This document shows, piece after piece, positions 50,769 through 59,900 of a stretch of 64,000 nt of DNA (within the stretch, counting starts at the first letter, position 1; each line of letters begins with the position of its first letter). Origin of the DNA: Rhodoferax sp. (lineage in GTDB: Bacteria; Pseudomonadota; Gammaproteobacteria; Burkholderiales; Burkholderiaceae_C); assembly GCA_031291295.1 (NCBI GenBank), contig JARLJI010000200.1:1-64000 (forward strand), given 5' to 3'. The notes under the pieces are model-generated. The model ran no database searches. It saw only the letters and a list, made by a program, of their open reading frames with translations, and was not told the DNA's origin. The position numbers and the translations under genes were made by a program.

Positions 50769-50877
50769 CACCCCTGAGTCGGCCTGTCGGCCGCCTTCCC
50801 CTCAAGGGGACGAACCCAGCGGCCCGGCCGAGCCGGTTCCGCGGGTTCCCTGGAACAGACACGAATAGGAGAACACC

Positions 50878-51810
50878 ATGACCGCACTTGTTATTGCCGA
50901 ACACGACAACGCCCACCTCAAGGGCGCCACCTTCAACACCGTGACCGCCGCCGCCCAGTGTGGCGGTGAGGTGCACGTGTTGGTGGCCGGCCACAACGCC
51001 GGCGCCGCTGCTGCAGCGGCCGCCCAGATCACCGGGGTGGCCAAGGTCATCCACGCGGAGGGCGAGTACTTCGCCCATGGCCTGGCCGAGAACATCGCCG
51101 CCCAGGTGCTGGCCCTGGCCGCCAATTACAGCCACCTCCTGTTCCCGGCCACCGCCAGCGGCAAGAACGTCGCCCCGCGCGTGGCCGCCAAACTCGACGT
51201 GGCGCAGATCAGCGACATCAGCAAGGTGGACAGCCCGGACACCTTCGAGCGCCCGATCTATGCCGGCAACGCCATCGCCATCGTGCAAAGCAGTGACGCC
51301 ACCAAGGTCATCACCGTGCGCACCACGGGCTTTGACCCGGCCCCAAGCACCGGCGGCAGCGCAACCGTTGAAACCATCAGCGCCACACCCGACAGCGGCA
51401 AGTCGACCTTCATGGGCAGCGAGATTGCCAAGAATGACCGCCCCGAGCTGACCGCGGCCAAGATCATCGTCTCGGGAGGCCGGGCCCTCGGTAGTGCCGA
51501 GAAGTTCAACGAGGTCATCACCCCGCTGGCGGACAAGCTGGGCGCGGCCATGGGGGCAAGTCGCGCCGCGGTCGATGCCGGTTATGCGCCCAACGACTGG
51601 CAGGTCGGGCAGACCGGCAAGATCGTGGCGCCGCAGCTGTATGTGGCTGTGGGCATCTCGGGGGCGATCCAGCACCTGGCGGGCATGAAGGATTCCAAGG
51701 TGATCGTGGCGATCAACAAGGATGAAGAAGCGCCGATCTTCTCGGTGGCCGACTATGGGCTGGTGGCCGATCTGTTTACCGCCGTGCCGGAGCTGGTGAA
51801 GGCGCTTTAA
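50878..51810 (+). CDS. etfA: Electron transfer flavoprotein alpha subunit
   Basis: A 310-residue FAD-binding subunit with the signature [20 protein letters not shown] and [20 protein letters not shown], then [20 protein letters not shown]. It works with EtfB and, by position, with the acyl-CoA dehydrogenase 48 bases downstream. ATAGGAG precedes the ATG. Confidence 0.95.
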   Translation: MTALVIAEHDNAHLKGATFNTVTAAAQCGGEVHVLVAGHNAGAAAAAAAQITGVAKVIHAEGEYFAHGLAENIAAQVLALAANYSHLLFPATASGKNVAPRVAAKLDVAQISDISKVDSPDTFERPIYAGNAIAIVQSSDATKVITVRTTGFDPAPSTGGSATVETISATPDSGKSTFMGSEIAKNDRPELTAAKIIVSGGRALGSAEKFNEVITPLADKLGAAMGASRAAVDAGYAPNDWQVGQTGKIVAPQLYVAVGISGAIQHLAGMKDSKVIVAINKDEEAPIFSVADYGLVADLFTAVPELVKAL

Positions 51811-51858
51811 CAGACCTCGACCGGCGTCTTGAGTGACGCGTTTTTTTGGAGACAAGAC

Positions 51859-53649
51859 ATGAGCTACATCGCCCCCATCAAGGACATGCTGTTCGACATC
51901 CAGCGCCTGGCCAACATCGACCAGGTCGCGCAGATGCCCGGCTTCGAAGAGGCCGGCCTTGAGACCGCCCAGGCCGTGCTGGAAGAGTGCGCCAAGTTCA
52001 ATGAAGGTGTGGTGGCCCCGCTCAACTGGGAGGGCGACAAAAACCCGTCAAGCTGGAAAGACGGTGTCGTGACCACCACGCCGGGCTTCAAGCAGGCCTT
52101 CAAGCAGTATGGCGAGGGCGGCTGGCAAGGCTTGCAGCATCCGACGGATTTTGGCGGCCAGGGCCTGCCCAAGACCATTGGCGCGGCCTGCGGCGAAATG
52201 CTCAACTCGGCCAACATGAGCTTTGCGCTGTGCCCGCTGCTGACCGATGGTGCCATCGAGGCGCTGCTCACCGCGGGCTCCGACGAGCTCAAGGCCATCT
52301 ATCTGGAAAAGATGGTCAGCGGCCAGTGGACCGGCACCATGAACCTGACAGAGCCGCAGGCCGGCTCCGATCTGGCGGCGGTGCGCAGCCGTGCCGAGCC
52401 TCAGCCTGATGGCACCTACAAGGTGTTCGGCACCAAAATCTTCATCACCTATGGTGAGCACGACATGGCCGAGAACATCGTGCACCTGGTGCTGGCCCGC
52501 GTCACGGGCGCGCCCGAAGGCGTGAAGGGCATCAGCCTGTTCGTCGTGCCGAAGTTCTTGGTGGGCAAGGATGGCGCCCTGGGCGCGCGCAACGACGTGC
52601 ACTGCGTCAGCATCGAGCACAAGCTGGGCATCAAGGCCTCGCCGACCGCCGTGCTGCAGTTCGGTGACCATGGCGGTGCCGTGGGGTACCTGGTGGGCCA
52701 GGAGAATCGTGGCCTCGAATACATGTTCATCATGATGAATTCGGCACGCTACGCCGTGGGCATGCAGGGCATCGCGATTGCCGAGCGCGCCTACCAGAAG
52801 GCCGCGGCGTTTGCCAAAGAGCGCGTGCAGTCGCGCCCGGTCGATGGATCGATCAATGCCAGCGCACCCATCATCCACCACCCCGATGTGCGGCGCATGC
52901 TCATGACCATGCGCGCCTACACGCAGGGCTGCCGCGCCATGGCCTCGGTCGCGGCGGCTGCGTACGATGCGTCACACCACCACCCCGATGCGGAGGTGCG
53001 CAAGCAGAACCAGGCGTTCTATGAATACATGGTGCCGCTGGTCAAGGGCTACAGCACCGAGATGAGCCTGGAGGTCACCTCCCTGGGCGTGCAGGTGCAT
53101 GGCGGCATGGGCTTCATTGAAGAAACCGGTGCGGCGCAGTACTACCGCGATGCCAGAATTCTGACCATTTACGAGGGCACCACTGCGATTCAGGCGAACG
53201 ACCTCGTGGGCCGCAAGACGGCCCGCGACGGGGGCCAGACCGCCAAGGCGATCGCTAGGCAGATTGAAGCCACCGAAGCCGAACTTAAACAGCGCCCCAG
53301 CGCCACCGGGCGGGCCGTGGCCGCCCGCCTGCAGGCCGCGCGCGAAGCTTTTCTCGATGTCGTGGATTTCGTGGCCAACAACACCAAGGCCTCGCCCAAT
53401 GCCGTGTTTGCCGGCAGCGTGCCCTACCTCCTGCTGGCGGGCAACGTGATGGCGGGCTGGCAGATGGCGCGCGCCCTGATGGTGGCCGAGGACGAGCTGG
53501 CCAAAGGCATCGACGCCGGCTTCATGCAGGCCAAGATCACCACCGCGCGCTTCTACGCGGACCACCTGCTGGCCAAGGCGCCGGGGCAGCGCGACAGCAT
53601 TGTGGAGGGTGCCGACAGCGTGATGGCGCTGGCGCTCGACGCGTTTTGA
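51859..53649 (+). CDS. Acyl-CoA dehydrogenase, long form with C-terminal DmdC-like domain
   Basis: The 596-residue protein starts MSYIAPIKDMLFDIQRLANI. FAD and substrate blocks: WTGTMNLTEPQAGSDLAAVR, GTKIFITYGEHDMAEN, IEHKLGIKASPTAVL, GVQVHGGMGFIEETGAAQYY. The C-terminal ~110 residues form the extra domain of the DmdC/AcdA-like group (3-methylthiopropanoyl-CoA dehydrogenase-like). The exact acyl-CoA cannot be read off. TTGGAGA supports the ATG at 51859 over one 30 bases earlier. Confidence 0.9.
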   Translation: MSYIAPIKDMLFDIQRLANIDQVAQMPGFEEAGLETAQAVLEECAKFNEGVVAPLNWEGDKNPSSWKDGVVTTTPGFKQAFKQYGEGGWQGLQHPTDFGGQGLPKTIGAACGEMLNSANMSFALCPLLTDGAIEALLTAGSDELKAIYLEKMVSGQWTGTMNLTEPQAGSDLAAVRSRAEPQPDGTYKVFGTKIFITYGEHDMAENIVHLVLARVTGAPEGVKGISLFVVPKFLVGKDGALGARNDVHCVSIEHKLGIKASPTAVLQFGDHGGAVGYLVGQENRGLEYMFIMMNSARYAVGMQGIAIAERAYQKAAAFAKERVQSRPVDGSINASAPIIHHPDVRRMLMTMRAYTQGCRAMASVAAAAYDASHHHPDAEVRKQNQAFYEYMVPLVKGYSTEMSLEVTSLGVQVHGGMGFIEETGAAQYYRDARILTIYEGTTAIQANDLVGRKTARDGGQTAKAIARQIEATEAELKQRPSATGRAVAARLQAAREAFLDVVDFVANNTKASPNAVFAGSVPYLLLAGNVMAGWQMARALMVAEDELAKGIDAGFMQAKITTARFYADHLLAKAPGQRDSIVEGADSVMALALDAF

Positions 53650-53650
53650 T

Positions 53651-53708
53651 CTGCTATTGAAAGCATAGCGGCCGTCGCCCGATTGACAAGGGCTACAGCC
53701 GTTTTTCA
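53651..53708 (-). repeat. Dispersed short repeat, copy D
   Basis: Reverse complement reads AAAAACGGCTGTAGCCCTTG and later GGCCGCTATGCTTTCAATAG. Same element as copies A to C. It lies between the acyl-CoA dehydrogenase stop and the nitronate monooxygenase gene. Confidence 0.6.
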
Positions 53709-53744
53709 TTTATAAATTCAAGATACTGTCCTCACGGAGATTCC

Positions 53745-54698
53745 ATGTCCAGATTGCCCCCGCCCCTGAACCGGCTGCCGTTCCCCGTGATCGGCTCGCC
53801 GCTGTTCATCATCAGCAACCCAAAGCTGGTGATTGCCCAGTGCATCAACGGCGTGGTGGGCGCCATGCCGGCGCTCAACGCGCGCCCGGCCGCACAACTG
53901 GACGAATGGCTGGCCGAGATCACCGAGACGCTGGCGGCCTGGGACAAGGCCCACCCTTCCAGCCCGGCCGCGCCGTTCGCCATCAACCAGATCGTGCACA
54001 AGAGCAACGACCGGCTTGAGCACGACATGGAAATGGTCGTGAAGTACAAGGTGCCGATCATCATCACCTCGCTGGGCGCGCGCACCGACGTGAACGACGC
54101 CATCCACAGCTATGGTGGCGTGGTGCTGCACGACATCATCAATAACAAGTTTGCGAAGAAGGCGATCGAAAAGGGCGCCGATGGCCTGATCGCCGTCGCC
54201 GCAGGCGCGGGCGGCCATGCGGGGGTGAAGAGCCCGTTTGCGCTGATTCAGGAAATCCGCGCGTGGTTCGACGGCCCAATTGCGCTCAGCGGCTCGATCT
54301 CGACCGGCTCCGCGGTGCTGGCCGCTCAGGCCATGGGCGCGGACTTTGCCTACATCGGCACGGCCTTTATTGCGACCGAAGAGGCGCGCGCGGTCGAGGC
54401 TTACAAACAGGCGATCGTGGAGGGTAGCTCCGACGACATCGTCTACAGCAACCTGTTCACCGGCGTGCACGGCAACTATCTGGCGCCGAGCATCCGCGCG
54501 GCCGGCCTGGACCCCGACAAGCTGCCCGAGAGCGACCCGAGCAAGATGAACTTCGGCGGCGACGCCAAAAAGGCCTGGAAAGACATCTGGGGCAGCGGCC
54601 AGGGCATTGGCGCGGTCAGCAAGGTGCAAAGCGCGGCCGACTTCATCGCCCAGCTCAAGCGCGAGTATGCGCAGGCGCGAGCTCGTCTGGCGCTTTGA
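53745..54698 (+). CDS. Nitronate monooxygenase (2-nitropropane dioxygenase family)
   Basis: A 317-residue FMN TIM-barrel protein. GLIAVAAGAGGHAGVKSPFA has the catalytic His of the family; GSISTGSAVLAAQAMGADFA and YIGTAFIATEEARAVEAYKQ bind phosphate. It would oxidise nitronates (such as propionate 3-nitronate) to the keto acid and nitrite; some members are enoyl-reductase-like. It may belong with the fatty acid block upstream. Confidence 0.88.
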   Translation: MSRLPPPLNRLPFPVIGSPLFIISNPKLVIAQCINGVVGAMPALNARPAAQLDEWLAEITETLAAWDKAHPSSPAAPFAINQIVHKSNDRLEHDMEMVVKYKVPIIITSLGARTDVNDAIHSYGGVVLHDIINNKFAKKAIEKGADGLIAVAAGAGGHAGVKSPFALIQEIRAWFDGPIALSGSISTGSAVLAAQAMGADFAYIGTAFIATEEARAVEAYKQAIVEGSSDDIVYSNLFTGVHGNYLAPSIRAAGLDPDKLPESDPSKMNFGGDAKKAWKDIWGSGQGIGAVSKVQSAADFIAQLKREYAQARARLAL

Positions 54699-54932
54699 GC
54701 GGGGCCGGAGCGCCAGTGCGGAGAACTTGCACGAGTATCCTTGGCCAAGTAGAGTCCAGATGATTTCCTTCATGGATCCCGGGGCGGTATTGAGTCTGGT
54801 GGACCGGCCCGGTATCGACGCACTGGCCAGTGAAGTCAAGGGGCGGCTCGAGCGGGTCCGCGACAGCCTGGCGGCCTGAATCGGTGTCGTGTGGGGGTCG
54901 GCCAATGGTCCGGACTCGTCGCCGTGGTGTTT
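54699..54932 (+). other. Intergenic region with possible 39-codon peptide
   Basis: An ATG at 54760 opens a frame to 54879 reading MISFMDPGAVLSLVDRPGID then ALASEVKGRLERVRDSLAA. It looks protein-like but has no clear ribosome site and I do not recognise it. The rest of the region shows nothing. Confidence 0.25.
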
Positions 54933-55337
54933 TCAACCCGCGATTTCGACGAACAGGCCCTTTTCCTCGCGCTCGAAGTGGTGTTCGAGCAGGTGCTGCA
55001 AAGGCAGTGAGGCGTCGAGCAGGGCCAAGCGGCGCTCCGGTTCGACGGTATGCGCAGGCAGTCTTGCGAGGCGGGCGCCCCATTCCTCGGTCATCGCTGC
55101 CAGCTTGGCGTGCTCGGCCAGATAGACTTTGGCCGACCAGCGCGCCGACGTGCCGAGCCTGGAGATGAGATCGGACTCCTCGGCAGCAATATGCTCGGCC
55201 TGCAAGGCATGCAGCGCATCGCGCGCGGCGCGCGCAGACGTGATGTCGCCGGCAAGCATGGCGAGGCGCATGCGCTGCATGGTCTGCAGCATCGCGTCGT
55301 GCTGCTTGCACAGATGTGCGATGGTGTTTGCTGTCAT
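54933..55337 (-). CDS. Hemerythrin-domain (HHE) protein
   Basis: A 134-residue four-helix protein with hemerythrin ligand patterns: HLCKQHDAM, LQAEHIAAEESDLI, YLAEHAKLAAM and HLLEHHFEREEKGLF. It probably binds a di-iron centre and senses or handles O2 or NO. It is divergent from ubiU; the region between holds an FNR-type box, so both may respond to low oxygen. Confidence 0.85.
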   Translation of the reverse strand: MTANTIAHLCKQHDAMLQTMQRMRLAMLAGDITSARAARDALHALQAEHIAAEESDLISRLGTSARWSAKVYLAEHAKLAAMTEEWGARLARLPAHTVEPERRLALLDASLPLQHLLEHHFEREEKGLFVEIAG

Positions 55338-55405
55338 GCCTCGATTGTCTCCGCAGAATCGCCTTGTGTGTGCAACCCTCTGGTCTCTTCGAAAGGCTTG
55401 AGCGT

Positions 55406-55454
55406 TTGACCTGCATCAATGAAAGCCGGGGCCGCGTCTGCTACTGTGACTGCT
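55406..55454 (+). promoter_or_regulatory. FNR-type box and class II promoter before ubiU
   Basis: TTGACctgcATCAA at 55406-55419 is one base from the FNR consensus TTGAT-N4-ATCAA. A -10-like TACTGT lies at 55442-55447, so transcription would start near 55454, which places the box centre at about -41.5, exactly the class II activator position. The box is 75 bp before the hemerythrin start on the other side. The FNR-type protein at 62958-63749 is the obvious candidate. Confidence 0.7.
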
Positions 55455-55524
55455 GTTCGTTGCGCCGCGTGGGCGATAGCCGCCCGCGGTGCCACGGCCA
55501 GCTCCTGCTGACCTGGACTCCATC

Positions 55525-56580
55525 ATGAATTCCGTACTCAACCTGACTGCCGCTGACGCGCCTGGCGCGTCAGCGGTGCCGATGCAACTGGTGTGCCCGG
55601 CCGGCAGCCTGCCCGCCCTCAAAGCCGCCGTCGACCATGGCGCCGACTGCGTCTACCTGGGCCTGCGCGACGCCACCAACGCGCGCAACTTCGCCGGCCT
55701 GAACTTCGACGAGGCCGCCATCGCCAGCGGCGTCCGCTATGCGCACGAGCGCGGCACGCGCGTGTTCATGGCGCTCAACACCTACCCGCAGGCGTCCAAC
55801 CCTCAGCCCTGGCGCACCGCGCTGGACAAGGCCGCAGACTTGGGGGTCGATGCCGTGATCCTGGCGGATCCCGGCCTGATGCAGTACGCCGCCGCGCGCT
55901 ACCCCGCGCTGCGGCTGCATTTGTCGGTGCAGGGCTCGGCCACCAACTACGAGGCCATCAATTTCTACCGCGAGCACTTCGGTGTGGTGCGCGCCGTGCT
56001 GCCGCGCGTGCTGTCGCTGGCGCAGGTGGAGCAGGTGATCGGCAAGACTCTGGTCGAGATCGAGGTGTTCGGCTTTGGCAGTCTGTGCGTGATGGTCGAG
56101 GGGCGCTGCGCGCTCTCGTCGTATGTGACGGGCGAGTCGCCCAACACGCATGGCGTGTGTTCGCCCCCGAAGGCGGTGCGCTGGCAAGAAACGCCCAGGG
56201 GGCTTGAATCGCGCCTGAACGGGGTGCTGATCGACCGCTACGCCGCCGGCGAAAACGCCGGGTACCCGACGCTGTGCAAGGGCCGCTTCGACGTGGGTGA
56301 TGACGAAAACTATTACGCCATCGAGGAGCCGACCAGCCTGAATACGCTGGAGTTGCTGCCGCAGTTGCTCAAGATGGGCGTGCGCGCCATCAAGATCGAA
56401 GGGCGCCAGCGCAGCCCGGCCTATGTGGCGCAAGTGACCCAGGTGTGGCGCGAGGCTATCGACGCCTGCACCGGCAACCCGCACCGCTACGCCCCCAGGG
56501 CGGCCTGGATGGCCAGCCTGGACCAGGTGGCCGAAGGCCAGCAACACACTTTGGGGGCCTACCACCGGCCCTGGAAATGA
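55525..56580 (+). CDS. ubiU: O2-independent ubiquinone hydroxylation protein UbiU (peptidase U32 family)
   Basis: The 351-residue protein is of the U32 'peptidase' family. Cysteines 188, 195, 212 and 251 have the same spacing (+7, +17, +39) as the four cysteines known to hold a [4Fe-4S] cluster in E. coli UbiU (169, 176, 193, 232). UbiU with UbiV and UbiT hydroxylates the ubiquinone ring without O2. The ATG at 55525 gives a short leader before [15 protein letters not shown]. Its stop overlaps the ubiV start. Confidence 0.92.
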   Translation: MNSVLNLTAADAPGASAVPMQLVCPAGSLPALKAAVDHGADCVYLGLRDATNARNFAGLNFDEAAIASGVRYAHERGTRVFMALNTYPQASNPQPWRTALDKAADLGVDAVILADPGLMQYAAARYPALRLHLSVQGSATNYEAINFYREHFGVVRAVLPRVLSLAQVEQVIGKTLVEIEVFGFGSLCVMVEGRCALSSYVTGESPNTHGVCSPPKAVRWQETPRGLESRLNGVLIDRYAAGENAGYPTLCKGRFDVGDDENYYAIEEPTSLNTLELLPQLLKMGVRAIKIEGRQRSPAYVAQVTQVWREAIDACTGNPHRYAPRAAWMASLDQVAEGQQHTLGAYHRPWK

Positions 56581-57500
56581 ACGCCGCCATGAAACTCTCG
56601 CTCGGCCCCTTGCAGTATTACTGGCCGCACGCCAGCGTCATGCGTTTTTACGACGCCATGGCCGCTACGCCGGTGGACATCGTCTATCTCGGCGAAACCG
56701 TGTGCTCGCGCCGCCACGAGCTGCGTCTGTCCGACTGGCTTGAGATCGCCGCGCGGCTGATCGACGCCGGCAAGGAAGTGGTGCTGTCCACCCAAGTGCT
56801 GATCGAATCAGGTTCGGACGTCGGCGTGCTGCACAAGATTGCCGCCAACGGCCTGTGCGCCATGGAGGCCAACGATATGGGGGCCGTGCACGTTGTGGCC
56901 GGCAAGCAGGCGTTCGTGGCGGGGCCGAACCTGAACCTGTACAACCTGCCGTCGCTGCAGTGGATGGCCGCGCTCGGCGCCAGCCGCTGGGTCATGCCGC
57001 TGGAGATGAAACGGGACGATCTGGCCGTGATCCAGGCGGGTCGTCCGGCGGGCCTGCAAACCGAGGTGTTTGCCTACGGCCGAATGCCGCTGGCGTATTC
57101 GGCGCGCTGCTTCACGGCGCGCAACCGCAACCTGCCCAAGGACGACTGCCGCTTCAGCTGCATCGACCACCCCGACGGCCTGCTGCTGAACACGCGCGAG
57201 AAGGAAGGCTTCCTTGTGCTCAACGGCACGCAGACACAGTCGGCGCGCGTGTACAACCTGGTCGATGCGCTGGACGACATGCACGCGCTTGGTGTGGACG
57301 TGGTGCGCCTGAGCCCGCAGTCGCAGCACATGGGCGAGGTGATCGACATGTTCCACGCCGCACGCACGCATGCGCTGGCGCCACACGAGGCGCTCGCGCA
57401 GCTGCAGCCGCTCATGCCAGCCGCCGGCTGCAATGGCTACTGGCACGGCCTGCCGGGGCTGGTGCAGCACACCAGCGCGGGCGAACCGGCGACGGCCTGA
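56577..57500 (+). CDS. ubiV: O2-independent ubiquinone hydroxylation protein UbiV (peptidase U32 family)
   Basis: A 307-residue U32 protein, partner of UbiU. Cys43, Cys178, Cys191 and Cys195 match the E. coli UbiV cluster ligands (39, 180, 193, 197), the last three with identical spacing. [20 protein letters not shown] is the conserved N-terminus; the ATG at 56577 overlaps the ubiU stop, an alternative at 56589 (MKLSLG) is possible. Confidence 0.92.
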   Translation: MNAAMKLSLGPLQYYWPHASVMRFYDAMAATPVDIVYLGETVCSRRHELRLSDWLEIAARLIDAGKEVVLSTQVLIESGSDVGVLHKIAANGLCAMEANDMGAVHVVAGKQAFVAGPNLNLYNLPSLQWMAALGASRWVMPLEMKRDDLAVIQAGRPAGLQTEVFAYGRMPLAYSARCFTARNRNLPKDDCRFSCIDHPDGLLLNTREKEGFLVLNGTQTQSARVYNLVDALDDMHALGVDVVRLSPQSQHMGEVIDMFHAARTHALAPHEALAQLQPLMPAAGCNGYWHGLPGLVQHTSAGEPATA

Positions 57501-57516
57501 AACACGGCCACAGCAC

Positions 57517-58134
57517 ATGTACTACGGCGAAAGGTTCAACAGCATCAGTCATGGGGTCGGCGCGGCTCTGGCGGCACTCGGCACTGCGCTGCTGGTGGTG
57601 CTGGCCGCCCGCCTGGGTGACCCGTGGAAGATTGTCGGCTTCAGCGTGTACGGTGCCATGCTGATCGTGCTGTATGGGGTCTCCACGCTGTACCACAGTA
57701 TGCGCGGCGCTGCCAAGAACGTGCTGCGCAAACTTGACCACTGTGCGATCTACCTCCTGATTGCCGGCAGCTACACGCCGTTTGCCTTGGTGTCACTGCG
57801 CGGCGCCTGGGGCTGGTCGCTGCTGGGCGTGGAATGGGGCCTGGCCGTGCTCGGCATCGTGCAGGAAGTCTGGCTGGCCAAGGGCGCGCGGGTGTCGTCG
57901 TTGGCCATTTACCTGCTGATGGGCTGGCTTGCGCTGGTCGCCATCTCGCCGCTGCTCGCAGCGCTGACGCCCCATGGCTTCGCCTGGCTGGCGGCCGGCG
58001 GCGCCTGCTACACGGTGGGCATCGTTTTCTATGCGACCGACGAGAAGCTGCGGCATGGCCACGGCCTGTGGCACCTGTTCGTGATGGGCGGCAGCGCCTG
58101 CCACTTCGCCGCGGTGCTGTTCTACGTGGCCTGA
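57517..58134 (+). CDS. Hemolysin III / PAQR-family membrane protein
   Basis: A 205-residue seven-helix protein: MYYGERFNSISHGVGAALAA, TLYHSMRGAAKNVLRKLDHC, YLLIAGSYTPFALVSLRGAW, and the C-terminal HGLWHLFVMGGSACHFAAVL with the conserved histidines that bind a metal in PAQR receptors. Bacterial function is uncertain (hydrolase-like activity on lipids is suspected for eukaryotic relatives). It is placed between ubiV (16 bases) and ubiT (14 bases), so likely co-transcribed. Confidence 0.9.
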   Translation: MYYGERFNSISHGVGAALAALGTALLVVLAARLGDPWKIVGFSVYGAMLIVLYGVSTLYHSMRGAAKNVLRKLDHCAIYLLIAGSYTPFALVSLRGAWGWSLLGVEWGLAVLGIVQEVWLAKGARVSSLAIYLLMGWLALVAISPLLAALTPHGFAWLAAGGACYTVGIVFYATDEKLRHGHGLWHLFVMGGSACHFAAVLFYVA

Positions 58135-58148
58135 CGTTTCGGAGTGTC

Positions 58149-58667
58149 ATGAACAACAAGCTGTCTTCCTTCCTGTTGCCCGGGCCGGTCGGTGCCGTGC
58201 TGGTGCGACTGCCGCCCTATCCGGGTTCGGTGCTGCTGGTCGCGGCACTCAATGCCAGCCTGGCGCGCCAGTTGCCGCCGGATGTGGGCGAGCGGCTGCT
58301 GCACAAGCGCCTGCGCATTCATGTGCGTGATGCGCGCGTGACCTTTGACTTCACCTGGAACGGGCGCGGCTTTGCCGCCCGCGTGCCGCAGGACAGCGTC
58401 GACCTGTGCATCAGCGCCAGTGCCCACGACTTCGTACGCCTGGCCCAGCGGCAGGAAGACCCCGACACGCTGTTTTTCAGCCGCCGCCTGTCGATGGAAG
58501 GCGACACCGAGCTCGGGCTGGTGGTCAAGAACACACTCGACGCGCTGGAGTTGCCGGTGCTGGACCTGGCGCAGCTGGCGCCGCGCCAGTTGCTGGCGCG
58601 CCTGGCAGCGCTACGGCCCGCCCGCAGCGCTCATTCCCGCGCACCCCGTCCCGGAGCCCCCTCATGA
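58149..58667 (+). CDS. ubiT: Ubiquinone biosynthesis accessory factor UbiT (SCP2 domain)
   Basis: A 172-residue SCP2-type lipid-binding protein: LHKRLRIHVRDARVTFDFTW, then DLCISASAHDFVRLAQRQED and DTLFFSRRLSMEGDTELGLV, and VKNTLDAL. UbiT carries the polyprenyl intermediates in the oxygen-independent pathway and replaces UbiJ there. Its stop overlaps the start of the next gene. Confidence 0.9.
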   Translation: MNNKLSSFLLPGPVGAVLVRLPPYPGSVLLVAALNASLARQLPPDVGERLLHKRLRIHVRDARVTFDFTWNGRGFAARVPQDSVDLCISASAHDFVRLAQRQEDPDTLFFSRRLSMEGDTELGLVVKNTLDALELPVLDLAQLAPRQLLARLAALRPARSAHSRAPRPGAPS

Positions 58668-59140
58668 ACCGCGAACAAGACCTCCGCCCGCTGGTGTATT
58701 CCTGCTCCGGCTGCTCCAGCGCCGCGCAACTGGCCAACCATGTGGCGGTGCGGCTCGACCGCACGGGCGTCGCCGAAATGTCGTGCATCGCCGGCGTCGG
58801 CGGCGACGTCAAGGCGCTGGTGAAAACCGCACGCTCGGGCCGCCCCATCATTGCGCTGGACGGCTGCCCGCTGGTGTGCGTCAAGAGCAGCCTGGCGCGC
58901 CACGGCATCATCGCGGACCGGCACTACCAGCTGCAGCACTACGGCGTCAAGAAGTGCCAGCACGAAGACTTCGACCCCGGGCAGGCGCGCGCCGTGCTGG
59001 CGCGCGTGACGCAGGATCTGCAGCAGACGCCACTGGGCGCGCAGCCTGCCACGGCCCCGGCGGATACGAGCCCAGCTGCCCCGCCGCCTGGACCCCAAGC
59101 CGCCAACGACCCGTGCGCGCCGGACGCCGCGACCCGATGA
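58664..59140 (+). CDS. DGC-domain putative zinc-binding protein
   Basis: A 158-residue protein with several cysteine clusters: VYSCSGCSSAAQLANHVAVR, EMSCIAGVGGDVKALVK, IIALDGCPLVCVKSSLARHG and GVKKCQHEDF. ALDGCPLxC gives the DGC family its name. Function unknown; the many cysteines suggest zinc or an Fe-S centre. The last ~40 residues are a Pro/Ala-rich tail. It overlaps ubiT by four bases, so a role with the Ubi proteins is possible. Confidence 0.82.
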   Translation: MNREQDLRPLVYSCSGCSSAAQLANHVAVRLDRTGVAEMSCIAGVGGDVKALVKTARSGRPIIALDGCPLVCVKSSLARHGIIADRHYQLQHYGVKKCQHEDFDPGQARAVLARVTQDLQQTPLGAQPATAPADTSPAAPPPGPQAANDPCAPDAATR

Positions 59141-59222
59141 GCACTGCCGGGCCGTCCCAAGGTGCGAAGACGCCTTCGTGGCGCAGCGAGCCATCTGTCG
59201 TGGGTCAACGTAGGGGTCATGG

Positions 59223-59837
59223 GTGAGTCCTGCGTCGCTGCCGCGCCGCATCATAGTCGCCATCTCGGGCGCCAGCGGTGCCGTGTATGGCGTGCGCCTG
59301 CTGCAGGTACTGCAGGGCACACCGGGCGTGGAATCGCACCTGGTTGTGTCGGAGACGGGCTGGCGTACCCTGCAGCACGAACTGGCCATGGAGCGCGCTG
59401 CCATGCAGGCACTGGCACACCAGGTGCACGACGTGAGCAACGTGGGTGCAGCCATTGCCAGCGGCTCGTTTCAGTGTGCCGGCATGGTGGTGGCGCCATG
59501 CTCCATGCGCACACTGGCGGCGGTGGCGCACGGTCTGGCTGACAACCTGCTCACACGCGCCGCCGACGTGATGCTGAAAGAGCGCCGCCGTCTCGTGCTC
59601 ATGGTGCGCGAGACGCCGCTGCACCTGGGCCATCTGCGCAACATGGTCAGCGTGACCGAGATGGGCGGCATCGTCTGCCCGCCGCTGCCCGCGTTCTACC
59701 TGCGGCCTGCGAGCGTGGCAGAGATCGTCGACCACAGCGTGGCGCGCGTGCTCGACCTGCTGGACGTTCCGCACCACCTCGCGCCGCGCTGGGAGGGGCT
59801 GGCGGCGTCGGTCCCCGATATCCCCGATTTGCTATGA
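59223..59837 (+). CDS. ubiX: Flavin prenyltransferase UbiX
   Basis: A 204-residue protein from a GTG at 59223: RRIIVAISGASGAVYGVRLL (FMN and prenyl phosphate binding), VVAPCSMRTLAAVAHGLADN and LVLMVRETPLHLGHLRNMV. It makes the prenylated FMN cofactor that UbiD needs. AGGGGTC lies upstream of the GTG. ubiD follows after 63 bp. Confidence 0.93.
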   Translation: MSPASLPRRIIVAISGASGAVYGVRLLQVLQGTPGVESHLVVSETGWRTLQHELAMERAAMQALAHQVHDVSNVGAAIASGSFQCAGMVVAPCSMRTLAAVAHGLADNLLTRAADVMLKERRRLVLMVRETPLHLGHLRNMVSVTEMGGIVCPPLPAFYLRPASVAEIVDHSVARVLDLLDVPHHLAPRWEGLAASVPDIPDLL

Positions 59838-59838
59838 A

Positions 59839-59888
59839 AAACAGAGCAATTCGTGCTTATTCATCAAGCGTCACAGGCTTTTTTGCAT
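59839..59888 (+). repeat. Related short dyad repeat, copy E
   Basis: AAAAACAGAGCAATTCGTGC then ATCAAGCGTCACAGGCTTTT is a dyad between ubiX and ubiD. It resembles a Comamonadaceae repeat with core GCGCTTAT-CAT-CAAGCGCT and tails of A and T. It differs from copies A to D in arrangement. Confidence 0.4.
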
Positions 59889-59900
59889 GTAAGACCATTC

